Of a stretch of 44,857 nucleotides of DNA, positions 28,301-35,844 are shown one piece after another. The stretch's first letter is position 1, and each line of letters begins with the position of its first letter. The notes under the pieces were generated by a model that was not told the DNA's origin, searched no databases, and was given only the letters and a program-made list of their open reading frames with translations. The DNA is from Candidatus Poribacteria bacterium (GTDB lineage Bacteria; Poribacteria; WGA-4E; UBA9662), in NCBI GenBank assembly GCA_002709695.1, contig PAQF01000065.1:1-44857 (forward strand), in the 5' to 3' direction. The position numbers and the translations under genes are program-made.

Positions 28301-31118
28301 TAGTGGGTGAAGAGAATGGAATCACAAGGTCGAGCCGCATTGCCCTAGCAAACAAATGTTCTTCAGTTACAGATTGAATAGAAGAACCTCGGGATTCACC
28401 GTTTAGAAGCACTTCGACTTGGATCTCATTGTTTGCTTGGACAATAAATTCGGTGTTGATTGACTCTTTTAACCCAATTTTATGGAAAGTAACTGAATAG
28501 TTCGGTTGACCTTGCACCCTTTGAGTGATTGCCATCAAAGAGAGATTGTTCTTGAGGTTAGTGACTCTAACCTCAAGACCTTCAAGGATCTCAGCATCCT
28601 CAAGTATTTCACCTGTAGGCAACTTTGTTTGATGTCTGCCAAAACCACTAACAGTGAAGGTATTAGCTGCTCCACGGACATTTCCTTTTAATGGAATTTT
28701 AAATGGTGAATTTGGATCGTTACTAAAGATGTCTAATACATCATTCAATCCAAAGATAACTTTGGGAAGAAAGGTAATCTTTACCTCCTGACTAGTTTCG
28801 GGCGGAATTTGGAAAGGAGGCATGGGATCAATTTTAAAGGCGAGCGACGGTGGAATAATACTGCTAACATCCAAGTTTCCACTTCCTTGATTAATGACCA
28901 AAAACGATTTTAAGTTGGGAGTTTCAGAACCCAAAAGCACTTCGCCAAAATCAATCTGATCCACTGTAAGCTCTAACTTTGGTTCAGTGGGAATATAACG
29001 AAATACAGAAGGGAACCGTGCGATTTGGCCGTCAGGATTTTGCACAGTAACATCGACAGTACCGAGCTCTCCAGGAGGAGTCTTTATCAGAATCTCTTGT
29101 TTAGAAATTACATTGATCGACTTAGCAGCACTTGCCCCAAAGAAGACTCCTAAACCATCTAAAAAATTTTCTCCATATATTCGTATTTCACTATTGCCGC
29201 TTTGCAATCCAGTCCGTGTGGATAATCGTTTAATAAACGGAGGTGGGATAGAGGTCATGTTAAGTTCTAAAACAACAATACCATTCGTATCATCTGCCAC
29301 AAAGATATGTGTCCCTGACTTTGTTAACCCAAAAGCAGTACCAGCCGTTTGATAGGAAGCGACTTCAATCGGATTTATGAGATCACTAATATCAATGACT
29401 TTTACACCTTGTCCAGAGTCCACGAAGAGAACTAAATTATCTTCGAGGTACAAATCTTGCACGAAACTTGAGGTATTGAACCTGCTAATTTCACGAGGGG
29501 CCGCTGGCTTAAATACATCTATTATCCGTACACCACCAAAGCCATCAGCCATTATCAAAAGGTCTTCACTCATCGCCATTCGTTTGGAAAACCCATCGCT
29601 AGAATCAGATAAGTTAGCAACTATTTGTGGCAACCCAGGTGGCTCCACACCCAATACCTGAAACCCACTCTCACCATCAGCAAGGTAAACAAATTCATTA
29701 TCAACAAGGATATCCTGTGTAGACCCCGGCGTGTCTAGAATAGCAATTCGTTGGGGATTACCCAAATCGGAAACATCAACGATTTCGACCCCCATACTAC
29801 TTCTCGCAATGTACGCGAGAGAACCATATCCTGTGACACTCTGAGCATAGGAAGTTTTATACTGGCTAGCAAGATATGGAGAGTCAGTGCGAGCAATGGC
29901 AACAATTATAAAATTCCCATCGGTGGCATAAATATAATTTCCAAAGACTTTCACGTGCTTCCACACTTGACCCGTCTTGATACGTTTCTGCAATTCAATT
30001 AGCCGGAACTCCCCAGTAGTATTGTCTATTTTGAGCGTTGCCATTCCATTGGCAGCATTCGCCACATACAGCATATTGTCGAGGATTTCTACATCATAAG
30101 CAGAACCTATTGTGTACCAATGCGCTAATCTTTGTATATTTTTAAAATCCGGATCAATTTTCAAAATATCAATTGTGGATTTCCCATTTGACACAAATAT
30201 CTCACCAGTAACACCACTAATTGTATGCATCTGATCCGATGTTTCATAAAGACCAAATTCTTTAAATTGATTTATACCTTCATCAATTGAAATTGCACGG
30301 ACCCCAAATTCAAGATCCATAATGTATGCAAATGTGTGGGACAATGTTCTGCCAATTGAAATATCAGCCACTTCGCCCGTTACCAAATTGTGTGGGATCT
30401 CCGTTAAGACCTCCGGTATTGCTATATCAAAGACCTTTAAGCCTTCCTTACCTGAGGCAGCGTAAAGGCGATTACCAACAACATGTATACTGTTAGCATT
30501 AATAGCATCAAACCTAGTAATAATTTGTGGTCTAATTGGTTGCCGGACATCGAAAACCGTCAGATCTCCATCTGATGTAGTGACATATAATATTTGATTC
30601 GCCAGTTCGATCGAGGTTGCCTTATTAGGCAATGCGATGGATGCAACCTCAATCGGATTATCTAAATCGGTAGCATAAATAATACGAAGTCCCCCAAAAC
30701 GATCTACCACATAAATCCGTTCACCATCTACAGTTAAGTCAGTAGCAAAATCAGGAGTATCGATTAAGCCACGTAAAACAGGCGATGTTTGGTTAGTGAA
30801 GTCAACTATTTGAAGGCCAGAGAATCCAAGCGCAGCATAAGCAATATCTCTTTTCACCACGATAGCTCGAACTTGGTCGACAAGAGACACTGTACTAGCT
30901 AAAGCAGGTGAACTTGGATCTGTCACGTTCAAGGTTAAAATCTGCGCCCCGGCACCCACATAAAGGCGATCTTCTAAATGGTGTAGAGTGTGTATAGCAC
31001 CTGAAGATCCAGCAACCTTTTGCAAGCTAACAGATTGTTGACCAATCACAATTTGATTAAAGCTAAAAAAGATTATGAAAACGATACCAAGTAGAAAAAC
31101 CGAATCACAAAACTTCAT
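19332..31118 (-). CDS. Giant secreted mosaic protein (3928 aa): propeller, Ig-like domains, dockerin-like pair, sorting domain
   Basis: A single open frame. Positions are approximate. Signal peptide 1-26 (VFLLGIVFIIFFSF core). About 27-620: roughly a dozen LVIVD-type propeller repeats (GLQIVDFTNQTSPVLRG and similar). 626-715 and 940-1025: IPT/TIG domains. 715-813: an ASH/HYDIN-like domain. 1115-1915 and again after 2200: many Big_1/invasin-like domains, with the repeated pattern LPADG...DIYGNPV. Cadherin-like segments near 2150 and 2450. 2657-3110: about six Big_2-like domains. 3110-3370: a cohesin-like segment. Then two Ig-like domains and an SbsA-like Big_5 domain. 3678-3753: two dockerin-like loops (DTNKDGEVNAADI, DADGSGIVDADDI). 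About 3838 to the end: a sorting domain with NYPNPFNPDTWIPF. It probably acts at the cell surface in adhesion or matrix binding (inferred). The start has no clear Shine-Dalgarno. Confidence 0.85.
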   Translation of the reverse strand: MKFCDSVFLLGIVFIIFFSFNQIVIGQQSVSLQKVAGSSGAIHTLHHLEDRLYVGAGAQILTLNVTDPSSPALASTVSLVDQVRAIVVKRDIAYAALGFSGLQIVDFTNQTSPVLRGLIDTPDFATDLTVDGERIYVVDRFGGLRIIYATDLDNPIEVASIALPNKATSIELANQILYVTTSDGDLTVFDVRQPIRPQIITRFDAINANSIHVVGNRLYAASGKEGLKVFDIAIPEVLTEIPHNLVTGEVADISIGRTLSHTFAYIMDLEFGVRAISIDEGINQFKEFGLYETSDQMHTISGVTGEIFVSNGKSTIDILKIDPDFKNIQRLAHWYTIGSAYDVEILDNMLYVANAANGMATLKIDNTTGEFRLIELQKRIKTGQVWKHVKVFGNYIYATDGNFIIVAIARTDSPYLASQYKTSYAQSVTGYGSLAYIARSSMGVEIVDVSDLGNPQRIAILDTPGSTQDILVDNEFVYLADGESGFQVLGVEPPGLPQIVANLSDSSDGFSKRMAMSEDLLIMADGFGGVRIIDVFKPAAPREISRFNTSSFVQDLYLEDNLVLFVDSGQGVKVIDISDLINPIEVASYQTAGTAFGLTKSGTHIFVADDTNGIVVLELNMTSIPPPFIKRLSTRTGLQSGNSEIRIYGENFLDGLGVFFGASAAKSINVISKQEILIKTPPGELGTVDVTVQNPDGQIARFPSVFRYIPTEPKLELTVDQIDFGEVLLGSETPNLKSFLVINQGSGNLDVSSIIPPSLAFKIDPMPPFQIPPETSQEVKITFLPKVIFGLNDVLDIFSNDPNSPFKIPLKGNVRGAANTFTVSGFGRHQTKLPTGEILEDAEILEGLEVRVTNLKNNLSLMAITQRVQGQPNYSVTFHKIGLKESINTEFIVQANNEIQVEVLLNGESRGSSIQSVTEEHLFARAMRLDLVIPFSSPTITAISNLKTGESNGGGNIQVKIHGTSFRQGLSVQMGKLVVEKISIISSELIEIVAPMDTPGERDIIITNIDNQVTTLQNGYTYNEISSVSVEGAPVFVKIGESVDLNALGYEKNGQEVQLLETPLWNIQSGNDIGILTQFGKFTSRERGTVKAEVVYKDILKPFEIIVVSGDTAQITLDAEPEIVTRDERASTKITALVIDSIGNPVLNETIVFQADSGSFSKVVNRGDGGYVTIFTPASSTKLGEMTIYANAPNGRNGAVVINLRARVGRLVVDVADNQVVADGFSSTKLHIRAIDIYDKPALDKVIEATTNLGYLSPLQDNGDGTYTSTYIANTTTAGKAKIVVKTEFDIQALTEILLIGGSTTNIELGISKSQLPADGKSTAQLRVKALDIYGNPVVNEKFVFELNPELNSGTVGDSINHQDGSYVVEYITGTAVGEVEIRAKSSYGVFDQTSIRLTLGDTANFQLSMDPPDAVADGLTPIDLILNVTDPHGNTIPNLSVAIDVSSGKIIRTVDPIGNNNYRGTYIPSTSTIPLKVTATLSNAGNTVVSEPMVLKLLPGSPSPIQTEIIVESDENGQPIVPPADGKEQVMATAIIRDKYRNPIPNIEVKIESQTINVLEQVQFVDEKGRAFFKLSSDKIGNQLIHIKIPKVPNFDYVEFVRFSSPKITDINFTDLPDEISGDGITETKLMFTAKNNEGYPISRATIEVTSTSGAVTSPAEEVSSGLYQTTLTAPNRAGLLTVGASPSSPIHTLILNAQKLVNIKVLPGDVSPIQSSVEVFPDKILANGVTAARVLVTLVDKLGSPVPNRKIAIVAKSRNVDIEQVEIVQSKTLTDMNGTAMGEVLSSDVGQITISVEDVTVVDHPRKLVASPMITAIKPVAYSLTVIATPSNLPADGVSEAEIAIQVLDASDNPIEAGEVNLTANGGTINETAKNLGYGNHSAVLVVPSLPQVVTILAETEGGLTGRGEVIIEKTDFTYPSFSAETVNTTTIVLKFNETVKGGEGDIDNWTVNDKPISFFSGKGNEFTITLAAPIQTGDQPFIQYIGVADNPILDLSGNEVDPSQRIIQAQDGISPSYTARVVGDNLIQIAFSEPIMNPSKDGWKIRLEGYGDLVATNFNRTDNFGLIWNLEINVEDEVSEILRRGEPPVVMFSTEKGKLTDRNGNSPILDPIRAQPNDAPVLKLKNTRNAILRENPVNFSMSEGKQLVIFVEGEDKNNDELTFAVSELEDSKFEQVDKNLYKFIYEPSFQTVTAYDQGGVVKTATFSLTDSVFKQIQSAKFTVNNLSQAAQVTLSASKSQLLAEETSETEIVATVKDALGKPVVDERVMLTSDDFEVEMEHQVRGKYGATYRASNIVGVVVLSATTSNKVSAKTGVKQLNSQPDNIKLVAETTELPADGIIGTTLVVSVRDTKNRPISDAEVEFDTPQFGFISEVEVQGSGRYIAKYTTGEIDSPAVSFPITASVSLNKIVLSASVDLSLKRPNRAPTLVVLDADSKEIKDVAAPVVEGDSVTFNLSAVDPDGDQVRFSIEAPPLGAQLDQDGKFFWQTSSDIVQGIEGSRTFPILFLAIDSLGGSTSREILIDVKHKSSAERLLMFASPDSLVSGENAGSTITMILTDENAVRLENEAIEIEIYREKELKDADKGTETEVESGTNVELADASDSKDQEFEVKEVGNGVYTTTVLPSAFAGLLQLRATVPNTLVSATVKLRISPGAVTKLVIDDPVQPQQLGAGQLLSFLASGRDQFDNKVDISKALNWQLTNDLGKISADGVFTAIKAGKGKVSVSYKRLKQESPEITVTAGNLSNIAISPTVLDIEIGQVTSFQVVGLDLYDNPVKVDQSAVKWKIVAYEKSVELGRFEGGILTPKNLGLGNITATLDSLEATLPKVRILRGQIKNIEILPNEAVSLVAGEKKMFQVIGWDSAGNKVDIPREGALWKVVGNAITDSGSIDPGPKASVVSFQMTAKHVGIGQVQLSVGEVKGNSAKITVTPAKLAMLKITPMNANLLAGSKRKFKVEGLDLYGNITKTPVEKKWSVVGSIGQIKNDGTFTARKQGVGQVQVETAGFVQLSGQVTVRPGEIKDIKISMGEKVVEESVSLSVGESIQFVGIGHDKDNNEVDLDKPEWKLEGKIGKITNNGKFTAFNSGTAVLRLSYDKFKPTAIKIFVDSPLYLEMTDVGGGRSQEIAFPIFIRPLGPEIGEIVVETSLDFPNDLLKFIALSGKGVKQISVASVGSRLDLKFTITPSFGTKGGIFRTDLIFFVLPTATDLATSEISAKDISLVLSKTNRKLDEIKVSSSGRFTVLADIKLELGGISLAPSQSGAIGLKLQKPDFQISKGQILIQTVPNIKILGFDLNKVFAKTMTVAKIDNGILIKVNQNPPNAEQVGTIEIEIPKILDPKTKNEIKIEAEMYAGEESKYGLILQLGRIQIVDEIAPIGSFVINKTEIYTTDQIVTLDVVSTDVGFGVESIRFKNDEDFNQSDQKIEWIKFSPKVANSASSEWKLSDEEGIKIVFCQFQDFAGNITTSSLSDQIIFDQTAPIGSISIVGDRTRQAGIIINLVASDELSNMKEIGEVRLRNGEEDFSDKDWKPFRDQIKWEVPSGEGIRMVFAEFRDGAGNVSEVASDSVEFDDLVPEVVSFDPDGTEDFVQVDTIISIEFSEEVRIDEQHLIVSSDAVDGIWGEIRIDANRVTFVVEEVFRDVEKVSVVIKSGIPDLIGNPLAEDVSWSFTTGVGVFPGDTNKDGEVNAADIIPIGRFWREKGEPRPESTTDWVLQTAKPFKLQLATVADADGSGIVDADDIVPVALNWMKKTSEPFAVAEVSDEKTRIFEEEINVAPGNLLDSDLGTLDMYKQMYQRLLDLPESVEGVIALRNFMEDRILSLEALSIPVKNKLLMNYPNPFNPDTWIPFQISTGSKVVLRVYDLQGKLIRQINLGIKPAGFYVRKDRAIHWDGRSQNGERVASGIYIYQLQAGGFSESRKLAIIK

Positions 31119-31138
31119 TTATTTAAACCCATCTGTAC

Positions 31139-31168
31139 AATATACTACGAGGTTAGATCTCCCATCAA
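31139..31168 (-). promoter_or_regulatory. Candidate promoter of the giant secreted-protein gene
   Basis: On the minus strand TTGATG (31168-31163) and TATATT (31144-31139) are 18 nt apart. Transcription would start near 31132, leaving a leader of only about 14 nt before the ATG at 31118, which fits the missing Shine-Dalgarno. Confidence 0.4.
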
Positions 31169-31256
31169 TTCTGCTTTTGGAAAAAGGTCTCGTAAATTCT
31201 GCAAATCAACACTTTAATCAACGTTCAAAATGGTCGATTTGGCTACAATATTTTCC

Positions 31257-31285
31257 TTGACAGGGTAGTTGCTGAATGCTAACAT
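31257..31285 (+). promoter_or_regulatory. Promoter of the tRNA-Pro gene
   Basis: A perfect TTGACA at 31257-31262 and TAACAT at 31280-31285 are 17 nt apart, with an extended -10 TG at 31277-31278. The predicted start is about 15 nt before the tRNA. Readthrough could also serve hom at 31511. Confidence 0.6.
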
Positions 31286-31306
31286 TTCGGCTGGAATTGT
31301 GTTTGG

Positions 31307-31381
31307 CGGGGCGTGGCGCAGTCCGGGTAGCGTACTTGCATGGGGTGCAAGTGGTCGCTGGTTCAAATCCAGTCGCCCCGA
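31307..31381 (+). tRNA. tRNA-Pro, anticodon GGG
   Basis: A full cloverleaf can be drawn. The acceptor CGGGGCG (31307-31313) pairs with CGCCCCG (31374-31380), with discriminator A at 31381. The D-arm begins GCGC; the anticodon stem CTTGC/GCAAG encloses the loop ATGGGGT, giving anticodon GGG, which reads CCC. The T-loop is TTCAAAT with stem GCTGG/CCAGT. No CCA is encoded, so it must be added by a nucleotidyltransferase. A CACTG/CAGTG hairpin (31387-31404) follows, with a T run only at 31431-31438. Confidence 0.93.
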
Positions 31382-31510
31382 TTTTTCACTGAAGTTTAAC
31401 AGTGCCTTCCTTACTTAGGGTTTTTTTTGCATTATTCCTTATTGAAAAAATTCCCACTGCTTATCGAAGGGAAACACAAAAATTAAACAAAGAAACTGGA
31501 AACATACTTA

Positions 31511-32827
31511 ATGGGAAAACCTGAAATTAATGTAGGACTCCTCGGTTGGGGAACTGTAGGTACAGGTGTATCTAAGATTTTAATTAATCAAAAGCATCAA
31601 ATATATCAAAATACTGGTTTGAACCTCAATCTCCTAAAAGTTGCCAAAAGAACACTTCCCGCACAAAGAACTGGCGTTGATTTAGCAAACAATTGCTTAA
31701 CAACTGATGTAAATACAATTGTCGATAATCCAGACATTGATATCGTCGTGGAATTGATTGGTGGAATCGCCAACTCTCGAGAACTTATCTCACGCGCAAT
31801 TCGAAACGGGAAATCAATTGTCACTGCCAACAAAGCCTTAATTGCCGAGTGCGGTGCGGATCTATATCAACTCGCACAAAAGCAAGGAGTCAGCTTGAAT
31901 TTCGAAGCAAGTACGGCTGGAGGTATCCCAATAATCAAAACTTTGCGAGAGAGTTTCGCAGGAAATAAAGTCGAATCAATTTACGGGATAGTTAATGGTA
32001 CCTGCAACTATATCCTGACAGAAATGCAGAAAAATGGCAGAAATTTTTCCGAAGCTCTGAAGATGGCACAGGAAAGGGGATACGCAGAAGCCGATCCAAC
32101 CCTTGATATTGACGGGACTGATGCTGCGCAGAAACTTACTATTTTGGTTGCTTTAGCTCATCACATTAAAGTTCCATTAAATCAAGTTCATACAGAGGGA
32201 ATTACAAAGATTACACAAAACGATATTCAATATGCTCAAGAACTCGGGTATACTGTTAAACTACTGGCGATTACAAAATCAAGAGGAACAAAAATTGATG
32301 TCCGCGTCCATCCAACACTTATACCAAACGACAGTATGCTTGCCAATGTATCAGATGCTTTTAATGCTGTATGTGTGGTAGGAAACGCTGTTGGACCAAC
32401 CCTGTTTTATGGACAAGGTGCCGGTGAGATGCCAACTGCGAGTGCAGTTGTTGCCGATATTATCGATGCAGCAAGGTCAATCAACGGAAATTCGCATGTG
32501 CCTATACCTCCTGCGTGGGCTTCAAAACCACACTCGGATTTTTCTATTGGTTTAATAGATGACATTGAAACACGCTATTATTTAAAGCTAGTTGTGCAAG
32601 ATTGTCCCGGTGTATTGGCTCAAATCGGAACTATTCTTGGAAACCAAGATATCAGTATCTCTTCGGTTATTCAAAAAGAACCACATTGCAAAAACTCAGT
32701 TTCGCTTATTATCCTAACCCACAAAGCATGCGAAGCAAATATGTGTCAGGCTCGCATTGAAATCGATAACCTTGAAGTTGTTCAAGAAAAATTGACTCTG
32801 ATAAGGATTGAGGAATTTGATTTCTAA
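31511..32827 (+). CDS. hom: Homoserine dehydrogenase with C-terminal ACT domain
   Basis: It reduces aspartate semialdehyde to homoserine with NAD(P)H, at the branch point to threonine and methionine. The 438-residue protein has the Rossmann motif LGWGTVGTGVSKIL near residue 12, the family signature region GGIPIIKTLRESFAGN with GIVNGTCNYILTEM (about 145-175), and the catalytic Lys/Asp segment AEADPTLDIDGTDAAQKL (about 195). An ACT domain at about 350-435 (LVVQDCPGVLAQIGTIL) suggests allosteric control, classically by threonine. It heads a same-strand group with lysC 51 nt downstream, so flux enzymes of the aspartate family are expressed together. The length is normal for the ACT-bearing monofunctional class. 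Confidence 0.95.
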   Translation: MGKPEINVGLLGWGTVGTGVSKILINQKHQIYQNTGLNLNLLKVAKRTLPAQRTGVDLANNCLTTDVNTIVDNPDIDIVVELIGGIANSRELISRAIRNGKSIVTANKALIAECGADLYQLAQKQGVSLNFEASTAGGIPIIKTLRESFAGNKVESIYGIVNGTCNYILTEMQKNGRNFSEALKMAQERGYAEADPTLDIDGTDAAQKLTILVALAHHIKVPLNQVHTEGITKITQNDIQYAQELGYTVKLLAITKSRGTKIDVRVHPTLIPNDSMLANVSDAFNAVCVVGNAVGPTLFYGQGAGEMPTASAVVADIIDAARSINGNSHVPIPPAWASKPHSDFSIGLIDDIETRYYLKLVVQDCPGVLAQIGTILGNQDISISSVIQKEPHCKNSVSLIILTHKACEANMCQARIEIDNLEVVQEKLTLIRIEEFDF

Positions 32828-32878
32828 ATTCACTCAGAGCAAAACTAACTTCTACATAATAAACTACACGTTGGTACT

Positions 32879-34108
32879 ATGGGCATTATTGTACAGAAAT
32901 ATGGTGGTACATCTGTTGCAGATTCACAAAAGATCAAGAACGTTGCCAAACGCATAACGCAGTCTCATAAAGATGGAAATTTGGTTGTAGTGGTCGTTTC
33001 TGCCATGGGCGGTTCAACAGACCAACTAATCAACCTTGCTCTTGAAATATCAGAGAAACCCCCAGAACGTGAATTGGATATGTTGTTATCAACAGGTGAA
33101 CAAGTATCCATCGCTCTACTAGCAATGGCCGTTTCGGAACTGGGTTTCCAAGCTATCTCACTTACCGGGAACCAAGTAGGTATCATTACAGATGGGTTTT
33201 ATAGCAATGCTAGAATAAAGAGTATTAATAACGATCGGATTCATTCCGAACTTAATCAGGGGAAAGTCGTAATTCTAGCAGGTTTTCAAGGGATCTCGAT
33301 TGATGATGAAATCACAACACTGGGAAGAGGCGCATCAGATACAACAGCAGTTGCAGTTGCAGCTAGTTTAAACGCTGACCGATGCGAAATTTATACAGAT
33401 GTTGATGGCATTTATACTTCCGATCCACGTATGGTTGAAAGTGCTAGAAAACTTGACCAAATCACTTACGACGAAATGCTGGAGATGGCAGGACTTGGCG
33501 CTAAAGTTCTACATTCACGATGTGTTGAGTTGGCAAAGAAATTTCAAGTACCTCTCTCTGTCAGATCAAGTTTTCATGAAGGAGAAGGGACAATCGTAAC
33601 CAAGGAGAATAAAATTATGGAAGAGGTAGTTATCAGTGGAGTCACATCAGATAAAGATCAAGCAAAAATTTCCTTGATTGGCTTGCCTGACACTCCTGGG
33701 GTGGCTGCTGAAATTTTTCAGGCGCTCGCTGATGCGAGTATCAATATTGATATGATCATTCAGAATGCAAGCCAAGATGGCACTGCCGACCTTTCGTTTA
33801 CCACCGCAGAGAAAGATCTGGATAAAACTATTGAAATCGTTTCAGAAATTAAGGAAAAAACAGGCTTTAACAACGTAAATAAAGACTGTAATATTGCAAA
33901 AGTATCAGTTATTGGCATCGGAATGAAGAGCCATGTGGGCATTGCTTCAAAAGCTTTTCGCGCCTTGGCTGACGCAGAAATTAATATCCAAATGATCAGC
34001 ACATCAGAGATAAAAATATCTTGCGTAATTCAAGAAGACCAGACTGAAAACGCAGTGCAGATTATCCATGACGCCTTTGAATTGGGACAGATTGATAGCA
34101 ATGCTTAA
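32879..34108 (+). CDS. lysC: Aspartate kinase
   Basis: Phosphorylates aspartate, the first step toward lysine, threonine and methionine. The 409-residue protein starts with the kinase signature KYGGTSVAD and includes TLGRGASDTTAVAVAASL and YTDVDGIYTSDPRMV (nucleotide and Mg2+ site). Two ACT domains follow, at about 265-335 (LIGLPDTPGVAAEIFQALAD) and 340-405 (VIGIGMKSHVGIASKAFRAL), typical of the alpha chain of feedback-inhibited enzymes; which amino acid inhibits it cannot be told. This class often has an internal start producing a small ACT-only beta subunit; I did not identify a clear internal Shine-Dalgarno for it. It overlaps the next gene by 8 nt. With hom upstream and a ThrC-like gene at 42102 it supplies the threonine branch. 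Confidence 0.95.
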   Translation: MGIIVQKYGGTSVADSQKIKNVAKRITQSHKDGNLVVVVVSAMGGSTDQLINLALEISEKPPERELDMLLSTGEQVSIALLAMAVSELGFQAISLTGNQVGIITDGFYSNARIKSINNDRIHSELNQGKVVILAGFQGISIDDEITTLGRGASDTTAVAVAASLNADRCEIYTDVDGIYTSDPRMVESARKLDQITYDEMLEMAGLGAKVLHSRCVELAKKFQVPLSVRSSFHEGEGTIVTKENKIMEEVVISGVTSDKDQAKISLIGLPDTPGVAAEIFQALADASINIDMIIQNASQDGTADLSFTTAEKDLDKTIEIVSEIKEKTGFNNVNKDCNIAKVSVIGIGMKSHVGIASKAFRALADAEINIQMISTSEIKISCVIQEDQTENAVQIIHDAFELGQIDSNA

Positions 34109-34619
34109 GTTTTCAATTAATCAAATTCAACATGGGGAATCCAAGCCACACAAGTATCAGGTACATGCCACGGAAGTAGGATTTGATTCTGGAGACTTTT
34201 TAGAGCATATGCTAGTATTTACTTCCCCTATTAAAGTGGAAGTTGAGATCTCTCGCATGCAGAAAAGTGTCAGCGTTACGGGGAAAATTAGCGTATATAT
34301 TGAAGTTGAATGTAGACGTTGTGGTGAACCTTTTCGGACGATAATTACAGCAGACCTTGATGTAAAGTTTTTTCCTGAGAGGAAAATTGGAAAAGTCGAT
34401 CCCTTTTTGGAAACCTACGGCGAGCGTTATTACGTTGGTAATGAAATAGATTTAGCAGAAGACATACGTCAAGCGATTTTGCTAGAAATTCCCACTTGGC
34501 CCGTTTCCAACGAACCGTGTGACTTGCAAAGTTTAAGCACGAAAACGCTTCTAGCGGGGAACACGAGAGAAACAGAATCCCCATTTGCAAAGCTTACAAC
34601 ATTGAATCTAAGAGATTAA
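34101..34619 (+). CDS. YceD/DUF177-family protein linked to ribosomal protein L32
   Basis: A 172-residue protein of the DUF177 (YceD) family. The central part holds the family's cysteine pair in VECRRCGEPF (about residue 73), followed by the acidic EIDLAEDIRQAILLEIP block (about 115-130). YceD-type proteins almost always sit directly before rpmF, as here (31 nt). The family is tied to ribosome or rRNA biogenesis, but its biochemical role is not settled. I place the start at the ATG at 34101, which overlaps the end of lysC by 8 nt; an upstream ATG at 34068 would add residues of no family likeness. The usual second cysteine pair near the C-terminus is reduced to a single Cys (NEPCDL). Confidence 0.82.
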   Translation: MLKFSINQIQHGESKPHKYQVHATEVGFDSGDFLEHMLVFTSPIKVEVEISRMQKSVSVTGKISVYIEVECRRCGEPFRTIITADLDVKFFPERKIGKVDPFLETYGERYYVGNEIDLAEDIRQAILLEIPTWPVSNEPCDLQSLSTKTLLAGNTRETESPFAKLTTLNLRD

Positions 34620-34650
34620 CCTAGATCGGAAATAAGGATGAACTATACAA

Positions 34651-34845
34651 ATGGCACACCCTAAGCGACGAAAATCATATTCAAAGAAAATGATGGGCAG
34701 AAGCCACCACGCCTTAAAACAAAAGTCAATCGCTGAATGCACAAATTGTGGCGAGATCGCCCGCCCACACCACGTTTGCCAATCTTGCGGCTATTACAAT
34801 GGACGACAAATTATACAACAAAAGGCAGATACAAATGATGCATAA
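34651..34845 (+). CDS. rpmF: Ribosomal protein bL32
   Basis: A 64-residue component of the large ribosomal subunit. It has the standard start AHPKRRKSYSKKMMGRSHH and a zinc ribbon made of CTNCGE and CQSCGYYNG, so it is the zinc-binding (C+) form. AAGGATG precedes the start. It lies between the YceD-like gene and fabH, the classic order, except that plsX, often placed after rpmF, is absent. Confidence 0.97.
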   Translation: MAHPKRRKSYSKKMMGRSHHALKQKSIAECTNCGEIARPHHVCQSCGYYNGRQIIQQKADTNDA

Positions 34846-34860
34846 TTACAGGAAGTGAAC

Positions 34861-35844
34861 ATGAGATCTTCAGCGATTATTGGAACTGGTTCATATCTCC
34901 CAGATCAGATTCTCACTAACTTTGATCTTGAAAAAATGGTGGAAACCAGTAACGAATGGATATTGAAGATGACCGGCATTTCCGAAAGGCGGATTGCTGA
35001 CGAGACAATGGCAACATCCGATCTTAGTATTCGTGCAGCACGTCAAGCGATAAAAAGCGCCGACATAGATCCGCTTGAGATTGATATGATTATCGTCGGC
35101 ACTGCCACACCCGACTCTGTATTTCCATCAACCGCATGCTCCGTTCAGAACGGAATTGGAGCTAAAAATGCATCTAGCTTTGATCTCTCAGCTGCGTGTT
35201 CCGGCTTCGTTTATGGGCTTGACCTGGCTGATGGAATGATCAAAAGTTCACGCTATGATACAATCTTAGTTATCGGTGCTGAGATCTTCAGTAGAATTGT
35301 TGACTGGGAGGAAAGATCAACCTGTGTTCTCTTCGGAGATGCAGCTGGTGCTGCTGTTATACAAGTATCGGAAGAACCAGGCATTCTTGCTTCCTATTGT
35401 GGAGCGGATGGAGCATACGCAGATGCCGAATTACTTGGTATTCCAGCCGGGGGATCTCGCATGCCAGCAAACGCTGCAACTGTAGACCAGAAATTACATA
35501 CCGTCAAAATGAGAGGACAAGAGATCTTTAAGCTCGCTGTGCGCATTATGCCAGAAGCAGCACAAAAGGCTTTGGATACAGCAGGTGTTTCTATTGACCA
35601 AATCGATTTGGTTATTCCACACCAAGCAAACAGCAGAATTATTGAAGCTGTTGTTGACCGAATTGGAATAGATCCCGCAAAGATGTATGTTAACCTTAAT
35701 CAATATGGTAATACTTCTGCAGCCTCGGTGATTGTCGCACTTGATGAAGCTATTCGTGAAAAACAGGCAAAAATTGGAGACCTAATTCTTCTTACGGTAT
35801 TCGGTGCTGGGCTGACTTGGGGAAGCGCATTAATCCAGTTATGA
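34861..35844 (+). CDS. fabH: 3-oxoacyl-ACP synthase III
   Basis: Starts fatty-acid chains by condensing an acyl-CoA (usually acetyl-CoA) with malonyl-ACP. The 327-residue thiolase-fold enzyme keeps the Cys-His-Asn triad: C113 in SAACSGFVYG, H254 in IPHQANSRI and N284 in NQYGNTSAAS. The end GAGLTWGSALIQL is also typical. I chose the ATG at 34861 because AGGAAG lies 5 nt upstream; the GTG at 34855 is part of that Shine-Dalgarno. Its TGA overlaps the fabD ATG (ATGA), so the two are translationally coupled. Confidence 0.97.
   Translation: MRSSAIIGTGSYLPDQILTNFDLEKMVETSNEWILKMTGISERRIADETMATSDLSIRAARQAIKSADIDPLEIDMIIVGTATPDSVFPSTACSVQNGIGAKNASSFDLSAACSGFVYGLDLADGMIKSSRYDTILVIGAEIFSRIVDWEERSTCVLFGDAAGAAVIQVSEEPGILASYCGADGAYADAELLGIPAGGSRMPANAATVDQKLHTVKMRGQEIFKLAVRIMPEAAQKALDTAGVSIDQIDLVIPHQANSRIIEAVVDRIGIDPAKMYVNLNQYGNTSAASVIVALDEAIREKQAKIGDLILLTVFGAGLTWGSALIQL

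Noticed and set aside
19332-31118. CRISPR or nucleotide tandem repeats within the giant gene
   Set aside because: The repetition is only at protein-fold level; no repeated DNA units of constant spacing are seen.
31387-31404. CACTG/CAGTG hairpin after the tRNA as a terminator
   Set aside because: The T run (31431-31438) is about 26 nt away, too far for a standard intrinsic terminator.
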